Of a DNA stretch of 64,000 nt, positions 53,614-62,685 are shown one piece after another. The stretch is taken from the NCBI RefSeq assembly GCF_000014285.2, contig NC_008343.2, positions 1 through 64,000 on the forward strand. The letters are read 5' to 3'. Numbering within the stretch: the first letter of the stretch is position 1; each line of letters starts with the position of its first letter. The translations under genes were made by a program, and so were the position numbers. The DNA comes from Granulibacter bethesdensis CGDNIH1. Its GTDB lineage: Bacteria > Pseudomonadota > Alphaproteobacteria > Acetobacterales > Acetobacteraceae. The notes below the pieces were generated by a model. The model made no database searches, was not told the origin of the DNA, and saw only the letters and a list, made by a program, of their open reading frames with translations.

Positions 53614-54486
53614 ATGACAGCGAAATTGCTGTATCAGTTTGATACGGACTGGACCCCGAGCGTTTTCGACAGCGTTGTTGCGTATGATGGCGGTGCGGAT
53701 CATGTGATCGGCCATGCCAATGTGACGCCGGAGAATGTCGGTGCTCTGGTCGATGGTGCGATCTTTACGCGCGGCCCGAAGGAAAAGCGTTTCACCGCAT
53801 TGTGGATCGGCGGTGGCAGCATGGAGGCCGGTGAGGCTGTGCTGAGCGCGGTGAAGAAGAAATTCTTCGGTAATTTCCGCGTCTCCGTGATGCTGGACAG
53901 CAATGGCTCCAACACCACCGCTGCGGCGGGTGTGGCGTTGCTGGCCAAGGCGGCTCCGCTGAAGGGCAAGAAGGCGATCGTGCTGGCCGGAACAGGGCCG
54001 GTGGGCATGCGCGCTGCCGGTTTGATGGCGCTCGAAGGGGCCGATGTCACCATCACCGGTCGCCAGAAGGACCGCACTGAAAAAGCCGCTGCTGCGATCA
54101 GCAAGCGTTTCGGCGTTGAGGTGAAGGCGGTCGAGGCCGCTGATGCCGCTGCGCGTGAAGCCGTTATTCAGGGGCAGCAGGTAGTCTATGCCGCCGGTGC
54201 GATCGGGTTCGAATTGCTGTCCGAAGAGGCCTGGAAAAAGACCTCCTCTGTCGAGCTGCTGGCCGATGTGAATGCACAGCCTCCGCTGGGTATTGGCGGG
54301 GTTGGTGTCATGGACAAGGGCAAGGAATACGAAGGCGGCACCGGCACCGTGAAGGGCTTTGGTGCGCTGGGTATCGGCGGTCTGAAGCTGAAGCTGCATC
54401 GCGCCTGCATCGCCCAGCTCTTCGAGAAGGACGATCAGGTTCTGGACGCGGAGGGCATCTACGCCCTGGCGAAGGAAATGGCGTGA
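53614..54486 (+). CDS. mtdA: NADP-dependent methylene-tetrahydrofolate/methylene-H4MPT dehydrogenase MtdA
   Basis: Interconverts methylene- and methenyl-tetrahydrofolate (and the methanopterin forms) with NADP. The 290-residue protein starts MTAKLLYQFDTDWTPSVFDSVVAYDGGADHVIGH, the MtdA hallmark. It has FRVSVMLDSNGSNTTAAAGVALLAKA and the nucleotide loop AIVLAGTGPVGMRAAGLMALEGADVTITGRQ. It is unrelated to FolD, so its presence is strong evidence for methylotrophy-type C1 metabolism. The stop overlaps the fchA start (TGATG), an arrangement shared with Methylobacterium mtdA-fch. Confidence 0.97.
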   Translation: MTAKLLYQFDTDWTPSVFDSVVAYDGGADHVIGHANVTPENVGALVDGAIFTRGPKEKRFTALWIGGGSMEAGEAVLSAVKKKFFGNFRVSVMLDSNGSNTTAAAGVALLAKAAPLKGKKAIVLAGTGPVGMRAAGLMALEGADVTITGRQKDRTEKAAAAISKRFGVEVKAVEAADAAAREAVIQGQQVVYAAGAIGFELLSEEAWKKTSSVELLADVNAQPPLGIGGVGVMDKGKEYEGGTGTVKGFGALGIGGLKLKLHRACIAQLFEKDDQVLDAEGIYALAKEMA

Positions 54487-55127
54487 TGACCGCAGGCGTC
54501 TCGTTCAAGGACGAAAGCGTCGAGGCTTTCCTCGAACAGCTGGCGAGCAAGGCTTCCACCCCCGGTGGTGGAAGCGCCGCTGCGGTGATGGGGGCCATCG
54601 GTGCGGCCCTGTCCAGCATGGTCTGCAACCTGACCATCGGTAAAAAGAAATATGCCGAGGTTGAGGAAGAGCTGAAGGGCGTTCTGGCGCAGGCCGATGC
54701 GCTGCGTCTGAAGCTGATTGCGGCGATTGAAGAAGACGTGCAGGCTTTCGATGCGGTCATGGGCGCCTATGGCATGCCCAAGACCACGGAAGAGGAACAG
54801 GCTGCCCGCAAGCAAGCGATCCAGAAGGCCCTGCATCTGGCTACGGATGCGCCGCTGGACTGCGCGCGCCTCTGCCGTGATGCCATTGATCTGGCGGAGA
54901 TCGTCAGCCGTAAGGGGAATGCCGCTGTCATCAGCGATGGCGGTGTGGCTGTTTTGGCCGCTCATGCCGGTCTGCGTAGTTCCGCCCTGAATGTCTATGT
55001 CAATGCCAAGGCCATCGAAGACCGGGCATTTGCGGAAAGCCGTCTGCAGGAGCTTCAGGAGATTCTGGGCAGTGCGGGCGAAAAGACGGAAGCGACTTAC
55101 GAGCTGGTGAGATCGCAGCTCGTCTGA
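54486..55127 (+). CDS. fchA: Methenyltetrahydrofolate cyclohydrolase FchA
   Basis: Converts methenyl-THF to formyl-THF (reversibly), linking MtdA to Fhs. The 213-residue protein has SVEAFLEQLASKASTPGGGSAAAVMGAIGAALSSMVCNLTIGKKKY, the FchA/FTCD cyclodeaminase-type signature. An acidic helical core follows, with FDAVMGAYGMPKTTEEE and GNAAVISDGGVAVLAAHAGLRSSALNV. ATG 54486 is used; a GTG at 54483 is in frame. The small size and fold distinguish it from bifunctional FolD. It ends 108 bases before mtkA. Confidence 0.96.
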   Translation: MTAGVSFKDESVEAFLEQLASKASTPGGGSAAAVMGAIGAALSSMVCNLTIGKKKYAEVEEELKGVLAQADALRLKLIAAIEEDVQAFDAVMGAYGMPKTTEEEQAARKQAIQKALHLATDAPLDCARLCRDAIDLAEIVSRKGNAAVISDGGVAVLAAHAGLRSSALNVYVNAKAIEDRAFAESRLQELQEILGSAGEKTEATYELVRSQLV

Positions 55128-55235
55128 GTGATACTCCGGGTCCGAAGCGGCTATACGGCATGTTTCCGACCCGATCCTGTCTGGCGCTTACCTGAGGGGG
55201 GGAAGGCGCGCATCAACGCGAAGGGAGAGACGTAG

Positions 55236-56405
55236 ATGGACGTCCATGAGTACCAGGCAAAAGAATTGCTTGCGAGCGCCGGTGTGGCCGTGCCCCGCGG
55301 TGCAATCGCTTTCAGCGCTGATCAGGCCGTGTATGCCGCGACCGAACTGGGTGGCTGGCACTGGGCGGTGAAAGCCCAGATTCATGCCGGTGCGCGCGGC
55401 AAGGCCGGCGGCATCAAGCTGTGCAAGACGTATCATGAAGTGCGCGAGGCTGCTGCCGGTATGCTCGGCAAGCGTCTGGTCACGCATCAGACCGGTCCGG
55501 AAGGCAAGCCTGTCCAGCGCGTGTATGTCGAGGTCGCCGATCCCTTCGAGAAAGAATTCTATCTGGGCTTTGTGCTGGATCGTAAGCTGGAGCGCGTGCG
55601 TGTGATCGCCTCCGCCGAGGGCGGCATGGAGATCGAGGAAATCGCTTCCAAGCATCCGGAAAAGCTGATCCAGGTGATCGTGGAGCCGGCGGTTGGTCTT
55701 CAGCAGTTCCAGGCCCGCCAGATCGCCTTCAAGCTGGGCCTGTCCAGCCGTCAGGTACAGCGTGCGGTGACCAGCATCATGGGCGCTTATCGCGCATTCC
55801 GCGATCACGACGCGACCATGCTGGAAATCAATCCTCTGGTTCTGACCAAGGATGACCGTATTCTGGCGCTCGATGCGAAGATGAGCTTCGACGACAACGC
55901 CTTGTTCCGTCGCAACAACGTCGCCAACATGCATGACCCCTCTCAGGACGATCCGCGTGAGGCGCAGGCTGCCGAGCACAACCTCAACTATGTGGGTCTG
56001 GAAGGCGATATCGGCTGCGTGGTGAATGGCGCCGGCCTGGCGATGGCGACCATGGACGTCATCAAATATGCGGGTGGTGAGCCTGCCAACTTCCTCGATG
56101 TCGGCGGCGGGGCAAGCCCCGAGCGTACCGCGACGGCGTTCCGTCTGGTGCTGTCCGACAAGAACGTGAAGGTTGTTCTGGTCAACATCTTCGCCGGCAT
56201 CAACCGCTGCGACTGGATCGCGGAAGGCGTGGTGCACGCGGTGAAAGAAGTCGATCTGAAGCTTCCGCTGGTGGTGCGTCTGGCAGGCACCAATGTGGAG
56301 GAAGGCCGCCGTATTCTGAAAGAAAGCGGCATTTCCGTCATCATGGCCGAAAGCCTGACCGAAGCGGCCGAAAAGGCCGTCGAGGCCGCGAAGGCCGCGG
56401 CGTAA
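55236..56405 (+). CDS. mtkA: Malate--CoA ligase (malate thiokinase) beta subunit
   Basis: With MtkB, forms malyl-CoA from malate, CoA and ATP. The 389-residue protein is homologous to succinyl-CoA synthetase beta, with an ATP-grasp N-terminal domain: [109 protein letters not shown] follows. Malate rather than succinate is inferred from its place beside ppc and mclA. The 55-bp region before it is purine-rich with GAAGGGAGAGA as ribosome-binding site. Confidence 0.96.
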   Translation: MDVHEYQAKELLASAGVAVPRGAIAFSADQAVYAATELGGWHWAVKAQIHAGARGKAGGIKLCKTYHEVREAAAGMLGKRLVTHQTGPEGKPVQRVYVEVADPFEKEFYLGFVLDRKLERVRVIASAEGGMEIEEIASKHPEKLIQVIVEPAVGLQQFQARQIAFKLGLSSRQVQRAVTSIMGAYRAFRDHDATMLEINPLVLTKDDRILALDAKMSFDDNALFRRNNVANMHDPSQDDPREAQAAEHNLNYVGLEGDIGCVVNGAGLAMATMDVIKYAGGEPANFLDVGGGASPERTATAFRLVLSDKNVKVVLVNIFAGINRCDWIAEGVVHAVKEVDLKLPLVVRLAGTNVEEGRRILKESGISVIMAESLTEAAEKAVEAAKAAA

Positions 56406-56420
56406 GGGGAGGCAGGACCA

Positions 56421-57317
56421 ATGAGCATTCTGATCAATAAGCAGACCAAGATCATCATTCAGGGCTTCACCGGCGACAAGGGCACGTTCCACGGTCGCGA
56501 GATGATCGATTACGGCACCAATGTCGTCGGTGGCGTGACGCCCGGTAAAGGCGGCCAGACCCATCTGGGTCGTCCCGTGTTCAACACGGTCGAGGACGCG
56601 GTGCGTGAAACCGGTGCCCAGGCGTCGATCACCTTTGTGGCACCTGCCTTTTGCGCCGATGCGATCATGGAAGGCGCCGATGCGGGGCTGGAGCTGATCT
56701 GCACCATCACGGACGGTATTCCGGCGCAGGATATGATGCGCGTGAAGCGTTATCTGCGCCGCTACCAGAAGGATCGTCGCACGCGTCTGGTGGGGCCGAA
56801 CTGCGCGGGCATCATCAGCCCGGGCCAGGCCATGCTGGGCATCATGCCGGGCCATATCTACAAGGAAGGCCATGTCGGCATTGTTTCCCGCTCAGGCACG
56901 CTCGGCTATGAAGCCGCCGCGCAGCTGAAGGAGCTGGGCATCGGTGTGTCCACCAGTGTGGGTATCGGTGGTGACCCGATCAATGGTTCTTCCTTCCTTG
57001 ATCACCTTCAGCTGTTCGAAGCCGACCCCGAGACTCATGCCGTGCTGATGATCGGCGAGATCGGTGGCCCGCAGGAAGCCGAAGCGGCGAAGTGGATCAG
57101 CGAGAACATGTCGAAGCCGGTGGTTGGCTACGTTGCCGGCCTGACCGCTCCGAAGGGGCGTCGTATGGGCCATGCCGGTGCGATCATCTCTGGCGAAGGC
57201 GACAGCGCCGCCGAAAAGAGCGAGATCATGCGCTCCTACGGTCTGACGGTTGCTCCCAGCCCGGGTGAACTCGGCTCGACCGTTGCCGCGGTGCTGGCTG
57301 GGCGTCAGGCAGCCTGA
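56421..57317 (+). CDS. mtkB: Malate--CoA ligase alpha subunit
   Basis: CoA-binding and phosphohistidine subunit of malate thiokinase, 298 residues, homologous to SucD. It shows KIIIQGFTGDKGTFHGREMIDYGTNVVGGVTPGKGG, the CoA-binding region. NCAGIISPGQAMLGIMPGHIYKEGHVGIVSRSGTLGYEA follows. The active-site histidine is in RRMGHAGAIISGEGDSA. It begins 15 bases after mtkA and ends 6 bases before the ppc start. Confidence 0.96.
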   Translation: MSILINKQTKIIIQGFTGDKGTFHGREMIDYGTNVVGGVTPGKGGQTHLGRPVFNTVEDAVRETGAQASITFVAPAFCADAIMEGADAGLELICTITDGIPAQDMMRVKRYLRRYQKDRRTRLVGPNCAGIISPGQAMLGIMPGHIYKEGHVGIVSRSGTLGYEAAAQLKELGIGVSTSVGIGGDPINGSSFLDHLQLFEADPETHAVLMIGEIGGPQEAEAAKWISENMSKPVVGYVAGLTAPKGRRMGHAGAIISGEGDSAAEKSEIMRSYGLTVAPSPGELGSTVAAVLAGRQAA

Positions 57318-57323
57318 TCCGGC

Positions 57324-60104
57324 ATGACGAACATGCAGCGGTCTGACATCATGACAGGCACTTCCCGGCCGGATGTTTCGGCAGCCGGCCGGGGAACGGC
57401 TTGTCTTCTGCGAGATCTGCTGCTGGAAGTGGCGGCACGTCATCATCCCGATATCGTGCCGGCTTTGACGGGGGAGGGGCGCTGGTCCCTCTCCACCATG
57501 ACACCGCAGGCGCTCGGCAGGGCGTTGCAGGCGCAGGGCATCTGGTTTCAGCTTCTGTCGATTGCCGAGCAGAAAGAAGCCATGCGTCAGCGCCGGGCGG
57601 TGGAAAAACAGGGCAGCCGCGCCGATGTGCGCGGTACCTTCGATGCCGTGCTGGCGGAAGCGAAAGCCGCTGGTATTTCGGCTGATACTCTGTCCGATAC
57701 GCTGGCCGGTTTGCGCATCCGGCCGGTGGTAACCGCACACCCGACCGAGGCCAAGCGTGTGACGGTGCTGGAAAAGCACCGCGAGATTTATCTGCTGTTG
57801 CTGGAACTCGACAACCCGCGCTGGACCGAGCGGGAGCATGCGCGTCTGGTACGCCGTCTGCGCGATCAGATCGAATTGCTCTGGCTGACCGGTGAGCTGC
57901 GACTGGAGAAGGTCTCCGTGCAGCAGGAGGTCCATTGGGGTCTCCATTTTTTCCGCGAAAGCCTGTTCGAGATCGTGCCGCAGGTGGCGGCATCGCTCGA
58001 AGAAGCCGTGGCTGCGCAATATCCGGATGCTCCTGCCCCCTCTCCGCGTCGCGATGCGGGAGGCTTCCTTCAATTCGGTTCCTGGGTTGGCGGCGATCGC
58101 GATGGCAATCCTTATGTGACGAATGACGTCACGCGTTGGACCCTGCGGGAAAATGCGCAGGCCAGTCTGGAGCATTATCGCAAACAGATTGCCCGCCTCA
58201 TCAAATCCCTGTCGGTGACCGAACATGCGCTGACCATTCCGCAATGGTTCCTGGCGCTGGTGCGGGAGCGGGTGGAGGCGATGACGGATGCTCCCTCTCT
58301 GGCGCAGCGTAATCCGGGCGAGCCGTTTCGTCAGTTCCTGACCGTGATGGATGTGCGGCTTGAAGACACATTGCGTCTTCAGACGGGGGGCGATGCGGAC
58401 TTTGGCGCCACGTCTCATGCCTATCCCAGCGCTGATGCGCTGATCGACGATCTCCGCGCTATGGAAAAGGCGCTGGAAGACGCAGGCAGCCCCGAAATCG
58501 CCGCCGATCTGATCCGGCCGTTACGGTGCAGTGCCGAGATCTTCCGTTTCAGTACGGTACGGCTGGATCTGCGGCAGAACTCCACGCGCCTGACCAATGC
58601 GTTGCATGCCTATTGGCGCGACGTGACCGGGCAGGGACTACAAAGCGAGCCGCCCTCAGATGACAGTGCTGAATGGGAAGAATTCCTGCTGGATGCTCTT
58701 CAGCAACCCCGCCTGGCCCGCCTGACCCCGCAGGACTGGCCGGAAGATGCGCGCGAGGTGCTGGAGATGTTTCAGCTGGTCGCCGAAATGCGTGGCAGGC
58801 TGGATCGGGAGGCATTCGGCAGCTTTATTCTGTCCATGACCCGTTCGGTGGCCGATATTCTCGGTGCCTATGTGATGGCGAAACAGGCTGGCCTGTTCCT
58901 CGATTCCGTCGGTATGGAGCTGTGTGAACTGCCGATCGTGCCGCTGTTCGAGACGATCGACGATCTGCGTGCCGCACCGCTGATCATGCGCCGCCTGCTG
59001 AATATTCCGGTGATCCGGCGCTCGGCCCGTCGGCAGGGCAATGTGCAGGAAGTCATGATCGGCTACTCTGACAGTAACAAGGATGGTGGTTTCATCTCCG
59101 CCAACTGGGAGCTGTTCCGTGCGCAATCCCGTCTGGCACAGGTCGGGCAGGATGCGGGCATTGCCATCGCGTTCTTCCATGGCCGTGGCGGCAGCGTCAG
59201 CCGTGGTGGCGCACCGACCCGTCGGGCTATTGCCGCCCAGCCGCCCGGCTCTATCCGCGGACGTTTCCGCGTGACGGAACAGGGTGAGGTGGTCAGCGCC
59301 AAATATGCCAATAAGGGCACGGCTTCCTATCAGGCGGAACTGCTGGCGGCGAGTGTGCTGGATCATGCTTTGCGCAGTGAAAGACTGGCTGATTCCATTG
59401 CCTCTGTCCGTCCTGAATATGAAGATGCGATGGAGGCTCTGTCAGGGGCTGCCAATGCGGCCTATCGCAGTCTGATCGGCAATCCGCACATGGTCGGGTA
59501 TTTCCAGTCGGCCAGCCCGCTGGAAGAATTCGCCTTGCTGAATATCGGCAGTCGTCCAGCGCGTCGTTTCGGTGCGCGTTCGCTGTCCGATCTGCGGGCC
59601 ATTCCTTTTGTGTTCGCCTGGACGCAGAACCGCCATCTGATCACCAGCTGGTATGGTGTCGGCAGCGCCATCTCCACTTTCCTTGATGTGCGGGGTGAGC
59701 GCGGCGAAGAGGTGCTGCGTCGCATGTTTGCGGATTATCCGCTGTTCCGCCTGATTGCGGATGAGGTGGAAAAGGCACTGTTGTTCGTCGACCTTGAGAT
59801 TGCCCGTCTCTATGCCGGTCTGGTGCCGGAAGAGGAGGCGAGGCAGGCCATCCTGCCATTGGTCGAGGCTGAATATCAGCTGACCTGCGCCATGATCACC
59901 CGGATCAGCGGGGATGCGCAGGTGGGCGAGCGGTTCCACCGTTATCGCACCCGCCTGACCGAGCGCCTGCCGGTGATCAATGCTGCCAATCGGGAGCAGG
60001 TGGAGCTGCTGCGGCGCTTCCGGGATGCCCCGGATGATGCGGTGAAATCGGCTCTGCTGCTATCCATCAATTGTATTGCTGGCGGCTTCGGTACCACGGG
60101 CTGA
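57324..60104 (+). CDS. ppc: Phosphoenolpyruvate carboxylase
   Basis: Carboxylates PEP with bicarbonate to oxaloacetate, the CO2-fixing step of the serine cycle. The 926-residue protein contains the signatures VVTAHPTEAKR (catalytic His), GSWVGGDRDGNPYVT, IGYSDSNKDGGFISANWEL and FHGRGGSVSRGGAPTRRAI, and ends FGTTG. The start is uncertain: 57324, 57333 and 57351 are all ATG codons in frame before conserved sequence. Sitting between mtkB and mclA makes a serine-cycle role likely. Serine-cycle enzymes of this type are often insensitive to acetyl-CoA, which I cannot judge here. Confidence 0.97.
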   Translation: MTNMQRSDIMTGTSRPDVSAAGRGTACLLRDLLLEVAARHHPDIVPALTGEGRWSLSTMTPQALGRALQAQGIWFQLLSIAEQKEAMRQRRAVEKQGSRADVRGTFDAVLAEAKAAGISADTLSDTLAGLRIRPVVTAHPTEAKRVTVLEKHREIYLLLLELDNPRWTEREHARLVRRLRDQIELLWLTGELRLEKVSVQQEVHWGLHFFRESLFEIVPQVAASLEEAVAAQYPDAPAPSPRRDAGGFLQFGSWVGGDRDGNPYVTNDVTRWTLRENAQASLEHYRKQIARLIKSLSVTEHALTIPQWFLALVRERVEAMTDAPSLAQRNPGEPFRQFLTVMDVRLEDTLRLQTGGDADFGATSHAYPSADALIDDLRAMEKALEDAGSPEIAADLIRPLRCSAEIFRFSTVRLDLRQNSTRLTNALHAYWRDVTGQGLQSEPPSDDSAEWEEFLLDALQQPRLARLTPQDWPEDAREVLEMFQLVAEMRGRLDREAFGSFILSMTRSVADILGAYVMAKQAGLFLDSVGMELCELPIVPLFETIDDLRAAPLIMRRLLNIPVIRRSARRQGNVQEVMIGYSDSNKDGGFISANWELFRAQSRLAQVGQDAGIAIAFFHGRGGSVSRGGAPTRRAIAAQPPGSIRGRFRVTEQGEVVSAKYANKGTASYQAELLAASVLDHALRSERLADSIASVRPEYEDAMEALSGAANAAYRSLIGNPHMVGYFQSASPLEEFALLNIGSRPARRFGARSLSDLRAIPFVFAWTQNRHLITSWYGVGSAISTFLDVRGERGEEVLRRMFADYPLFRLIADEVEKALLFVDLEIARLYAGLVPEEEARQAILPLVEAEYQLTCAMITRISGDAQVGERFHRYRTRLTERLPVINAANREQVELLRRFRDAPDDAVKSALLLSINCIAGGFGTTG

Positions 60105-60140
60105 ACCCGTCGCTTATTGTCCAAAAAAGGGGAGGAAGCC

Positions 60141-61112
60141 ATGAGCTTCACGCTGGTCGAACAAGCAACGCCGCGCCTGCATCGCTCTGAACTGGCGGTG
60201 CCGGGTTCCAACACAGCCCTGTTCGAGAAATCGGCCCGCTCCGCCGCTGACATCATCTTCCTCGATTGCGAGGACGCGGTGGCGCCGGATGAGAAAGATC
60301 AGGCGCGCAAGAACATCATTCAGGCCCTGAACGAAATCGACTGGGGCAACAAGACCATGATGGTACGCATCAATGGTCTCGACACCCACTATATGTATCG
60401 CGATGTGGTCGATATCGTCGAAGCCTGCCCGCGTCTCGATATGATCCTGATCCCGAAGGTCGGCACGGCTGCCGATGTCTATGCCGTGGACATGCTGGTG
60501 ACGCAGATCGAACAGGCCAAGAAGCGCGAAAAGAAGATCGGCTTCGAGGTTCTGATCGAAACCGCACTCGGCATGGCGAATGTGGAAGCTATCGCCCAGT
60601 CTTCGAAGCGTCTGGAAGCCATGAGCTTCGGCGTGGCCGACTATGCCGCCAGCACGCGCGCCCGCACCACCGTGATCGGCGGCGTCAATCCCGATTACGG
60701 CGTGCTGACTGATCGTGATGAGAGCGGTAATCGCGATTATTACTGGATGGATCAGTGGCATTTCGCACAGAGCCGCATGATGGTGGCCTGCCGTGCTTAC
60801 GGTCTGCGCCCGATTGATGGCCCGTTCGGCGATTTCAACGATCCGGAAGGCTATCGCGCTGCTGCCCGTCGCGCCGCCGTGCTCGGTTATGAAGGCAAAT
60901 GGGCGATCCACCCGAGCCAGATCGCACTGGCGAACGAGGTGTTTTCTCCGTCCGAAGCGGAAGTGACCAAGGCGCGCCGGATTCTGGAAGCCATGGAACA
61001 GGCCGCCAAGGAAGGTCGTGGCGCTGTATCACTGGATGGCCGTCTGATCGATATCGCGTCCATCCGTATGGCGGAAGCGCTGCTGGCCAAGGCCAACCAG
61101 ATCTCCGGCTAA
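60141..61112 (+). CDS. mclA: Malyl-CoA lyase
   Basis: Cleaves malyl-CoA to acetyl-CoA and glyoxylate, regenerating the acceptor for SgaA. From ATG 60141, with GGGGAGG just before it, the protein is 323 residues. It belongs to the CitE/HpcH family: RSELAVPGSNTALFEKSARSAADIIFLDCEDAVAPDEKDQARKNI has the CoA and Mg2+ acidic residues. GFEVLIETALGMANVEAIA and SFGVADYAASTRARTT follow, and KWAIHPSQIALANEVFSPSEAEV is typical of malyl-CoA lyases. A frame reaching 60117 is less likely. It is the last gene of the cluster and is followed by a perfect terminator. Confidence 0.97.
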   Translation: MSFTLVEQATPRLHRSELAVPGSNTALFEKSARSAADIIFLDCEDAVAPDEKDQARKNIIQALNEIDWGNKTMMVRINGLDTHYMYRDVVDIVEACPRLDMILIPKVGTAADVYAVDMLVTQIEQAKKREKKIGFEVLIETALGMANVEAIAQSSKRLEAMSFGVADYAASTRARTTVIGGVNPDYGVLTDRDESGNRDYYWMDQWHFAQSRMMVACRAYGLRPIDGPFGDFNDPEGYRAAARRAAVLGYEGKWAIHPSQIALANEVFSPSEAEVTKARRILEAMEQAAKEGRGAVSLDGRLIDIASIRMAEALLAKANQISG

Positions 61113-61138
61113 TTATTGATCGCTGCTATCAAAGGAAA

Positions 61139-61170
61139 TGGCCGGTTCAAACTGAACCGGCCATTTTTGC
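61139..61170 (+). terminator. Rho-independent terminator of the serine-cycle operon
   Basis: Perfect 12-bp stem ATGGCCGGTTCA (61139-61150) with TGAACCGGCCAT (61154-61165), 3-base loop, followed by TTTTT. It ends the transcript that includes mclA and, because of its symmetry, may also block the convergent carbonic anhydrase transcript. Confidence 0.93.
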
Positions 61171-61190
61171 TGGTGAGAATCGTGGAAAGA

Positions 61191-61868
61191 TCAGATGCGA
61201 TAATTACGACCCGAGAAACGGGCTGACAGTTTCTCGATCGGGATGAAGCGCGTGGTGCCGTGGTCGAACACCTCGATGCGTCCATCCTCGATTCCGTAGA
61301 CCCAGCCGTATATCTGAAGATTGCCTTTCTCGATTCCGGCAGCAACGGCGGGGTGCGATCGCAGATGCTTCATCTGCAAAAGCACGTTCTGTTCAACCAG
61401 AGCCTGCGTGTAATGATCGCCTTCCAGATCGCCATGATGTTCATGGACCATGTCGCGGGCTTCCAGCGCGTTGCTCAGCCAGTTGCGCACGGTGGGCATG
61501 GCATCCAGTTCCTTGGCTTCCGGATCGCGCAGTGCCTTCATTGCCCCGCAATCGGAATGGCCGCAGATGATGATCGTATCTACTTTTAGAGCCGTCACGG
61601 CATATTCAATCACCGCCGAGACACCCCCCAGCATATCGCCATATTTCGGAACGATGTTGCCGATATTGCGGCAGACGAACAGGTCGCCCGGCTCGGCATG
61701 GGTGATCATTTCAGGGCTGATGCGGCTGTCAGCGCAGGTAATGAACAGGGCTACCGGATTTTGCCCCTTGGCCAGCGCCTCGAACTGACTTTTCCGGATC
61801 GGAAAAACGCGTTCCCGGAAATGTCTGGCACCTTGTAACAGTCTCTTAAGTCGGCCGTTACTCTTCAT
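61191..61868 (-). CDS. can: Beta-class carbonic anhydrase
   Basis: Zinc enzyme interconverting CO2 and bicarbonate. The 225-residue protein has the motifs ALFITCADSRISPEMIT (Cys and the Asp-Arg pair) and IIICGHSDCGAMKAL (His and Cys zinc ligands), with FVCRNIGNIVPKYGDMLGGVSAVIEYAVTAL between. It converges on mclA across the terminator. The chance pairing with a PEP carboxylase operon is notable because Ppc consumes bicarbonate. Confidence 0.95.
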   Translation of the reverse strand: MKSNGRLKRLLQGARHFRERVFPIRKSQFEALAKGQNPVALFITCADSRISPEMITHAEPGDLFVCRNIGNIVPKYGDMLGGVSAVIEYAVTALKVDTIIICGHSDCGAMKALRDPEAKELDAMPTVRNWLSNALEARDMVHEHHGDLEGDHYTQALVEQNVLLQMKHLRSHPAVAAGIEKGNLQIYGWVYGIEDGRIEVFDHGTTRFIPIEKLSARFSGRNYRI

Positions 61869-61944
61869 TGCTGGGACACTCTCCTGAAAATAGATGGCGT
61901 GATATCAGTATGGCTTATGTCGATTGCAAACAAGGAAGCAGAGT

Positions 61945-62685
61945 GTGACGTATTATGCCAATGACCAGGCGATCCATGCCCTTGTCACCGGGGGCGCAAG
62001 TCCGCTGGGTCGGGCGCTCAGTCGTCAGCTTGCGGCAGATGGGTATCACGTTCTGGTTCATGCACATTCAAGTCTGGATAAGGCTCAGGCCTTGGTGGCC
62101 GCAATCCGTGCGGATGGCGGAAGCGCGGAAGCACTGAGCCTGGACCTGTCGGATTATAAGACGGCGAATACGGTATTCTCTGACCTGGTTGAGCGTAAAC
62201 CCATCCAGGTGCTGGTGCACAACGCCGGGACGCATGACGATGTTCCGCTGGCAGGGATGGAAATCGAGCAGTGGCGTTCGGTGCTTGATGTCTCGCTGAA
62301 TGGATTTTTCGCCTGCGTCAGACCGTTGTTGTTGCCCATGATGGGAACGCGCTGGGGACGCATCGTGGCGATCTCATCGGTCTCGGCGCTGATCGGTAAT
62401 CGCGGGCAGGCTAATTATGCTGCCGCCAAGGCCGGTCTGATCGGTGCGGTCAAATCCCTGTCGATGGAAGTAGCGGCGCGGGGCATTACAGTGAACGCAG
62501 TGGCACCGGGCATTATTGAAAGCCCTGCGACGGCTGGCATGGATCCGGAGATGATTCGCCGGGCCGTTCCAGCGCGTCGAGCCGGCAAACCGGAGGAAGT
62601 GGCGGCGGCTGTCTCGTTCCTGTGCGGCCGGAACGCGGGCTACATCACCGGGCAGACCCTCTCCGTCAATGGCGGGATGGCATAG
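61945..62685 (+). CDS. 3-oxoacyl-ACP reductase of the FabG type (ApeQ-like)
   Basis: Short-chain dehydrogenase, 246 residues from a GTG at 61945 behind AAGGAAGCAGAG (a TTG at 61924 is in frame). It has HALVTGGASPLGRALSRQLAADGYHVLVHAHSS and the catalytic Ser-Tyr-Lys set: SSVSALIGNRGQANYAAAKAGLIGAVKSLSMEVAARGITVNAVAPG, with Tyr158 and Lys162. The VHAHSS loop, the plain NAG motif and the IGNRGQANYAAAKAGLIGA segment resemble the ketoreductases of aryl polyene clusters more than housekeeping FabG. It diverges from the carbonic anhydrase gene and overlaps the convergent MFS gene by 20 bases. Confidence 0.85.
   Translation: MTYYANDQAIHALVTGGASPLGRALSRQLAADGYHVLVHAHSSLDKAQALVAAIRADGGSAEALSLDLSDYKTANTVFSDLVERKPIQVLVHNAGTHDDVPLAGMEIEQWRSVLDVSLNGFFACVRPLLLPMMGTRWGRIVAISSVSALIGNRGQANYAAAKAGLIGAVKSLSMEVAARGITVNAVAPGIIESPATAGMDPEMIRRAVPARRAGKPEEVAAAVSFLCGRNAGYITGQTLSVNGGMA

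Noticed and set aside
49687-58418. Several long antisense open frames across fhs, mtkA/mtkB and ppc (up to about 560 codons)
   Set aside because: They mirror the biased codons of certain genes on the plus strand and have no ribosome-binding sites or recognisable domains.
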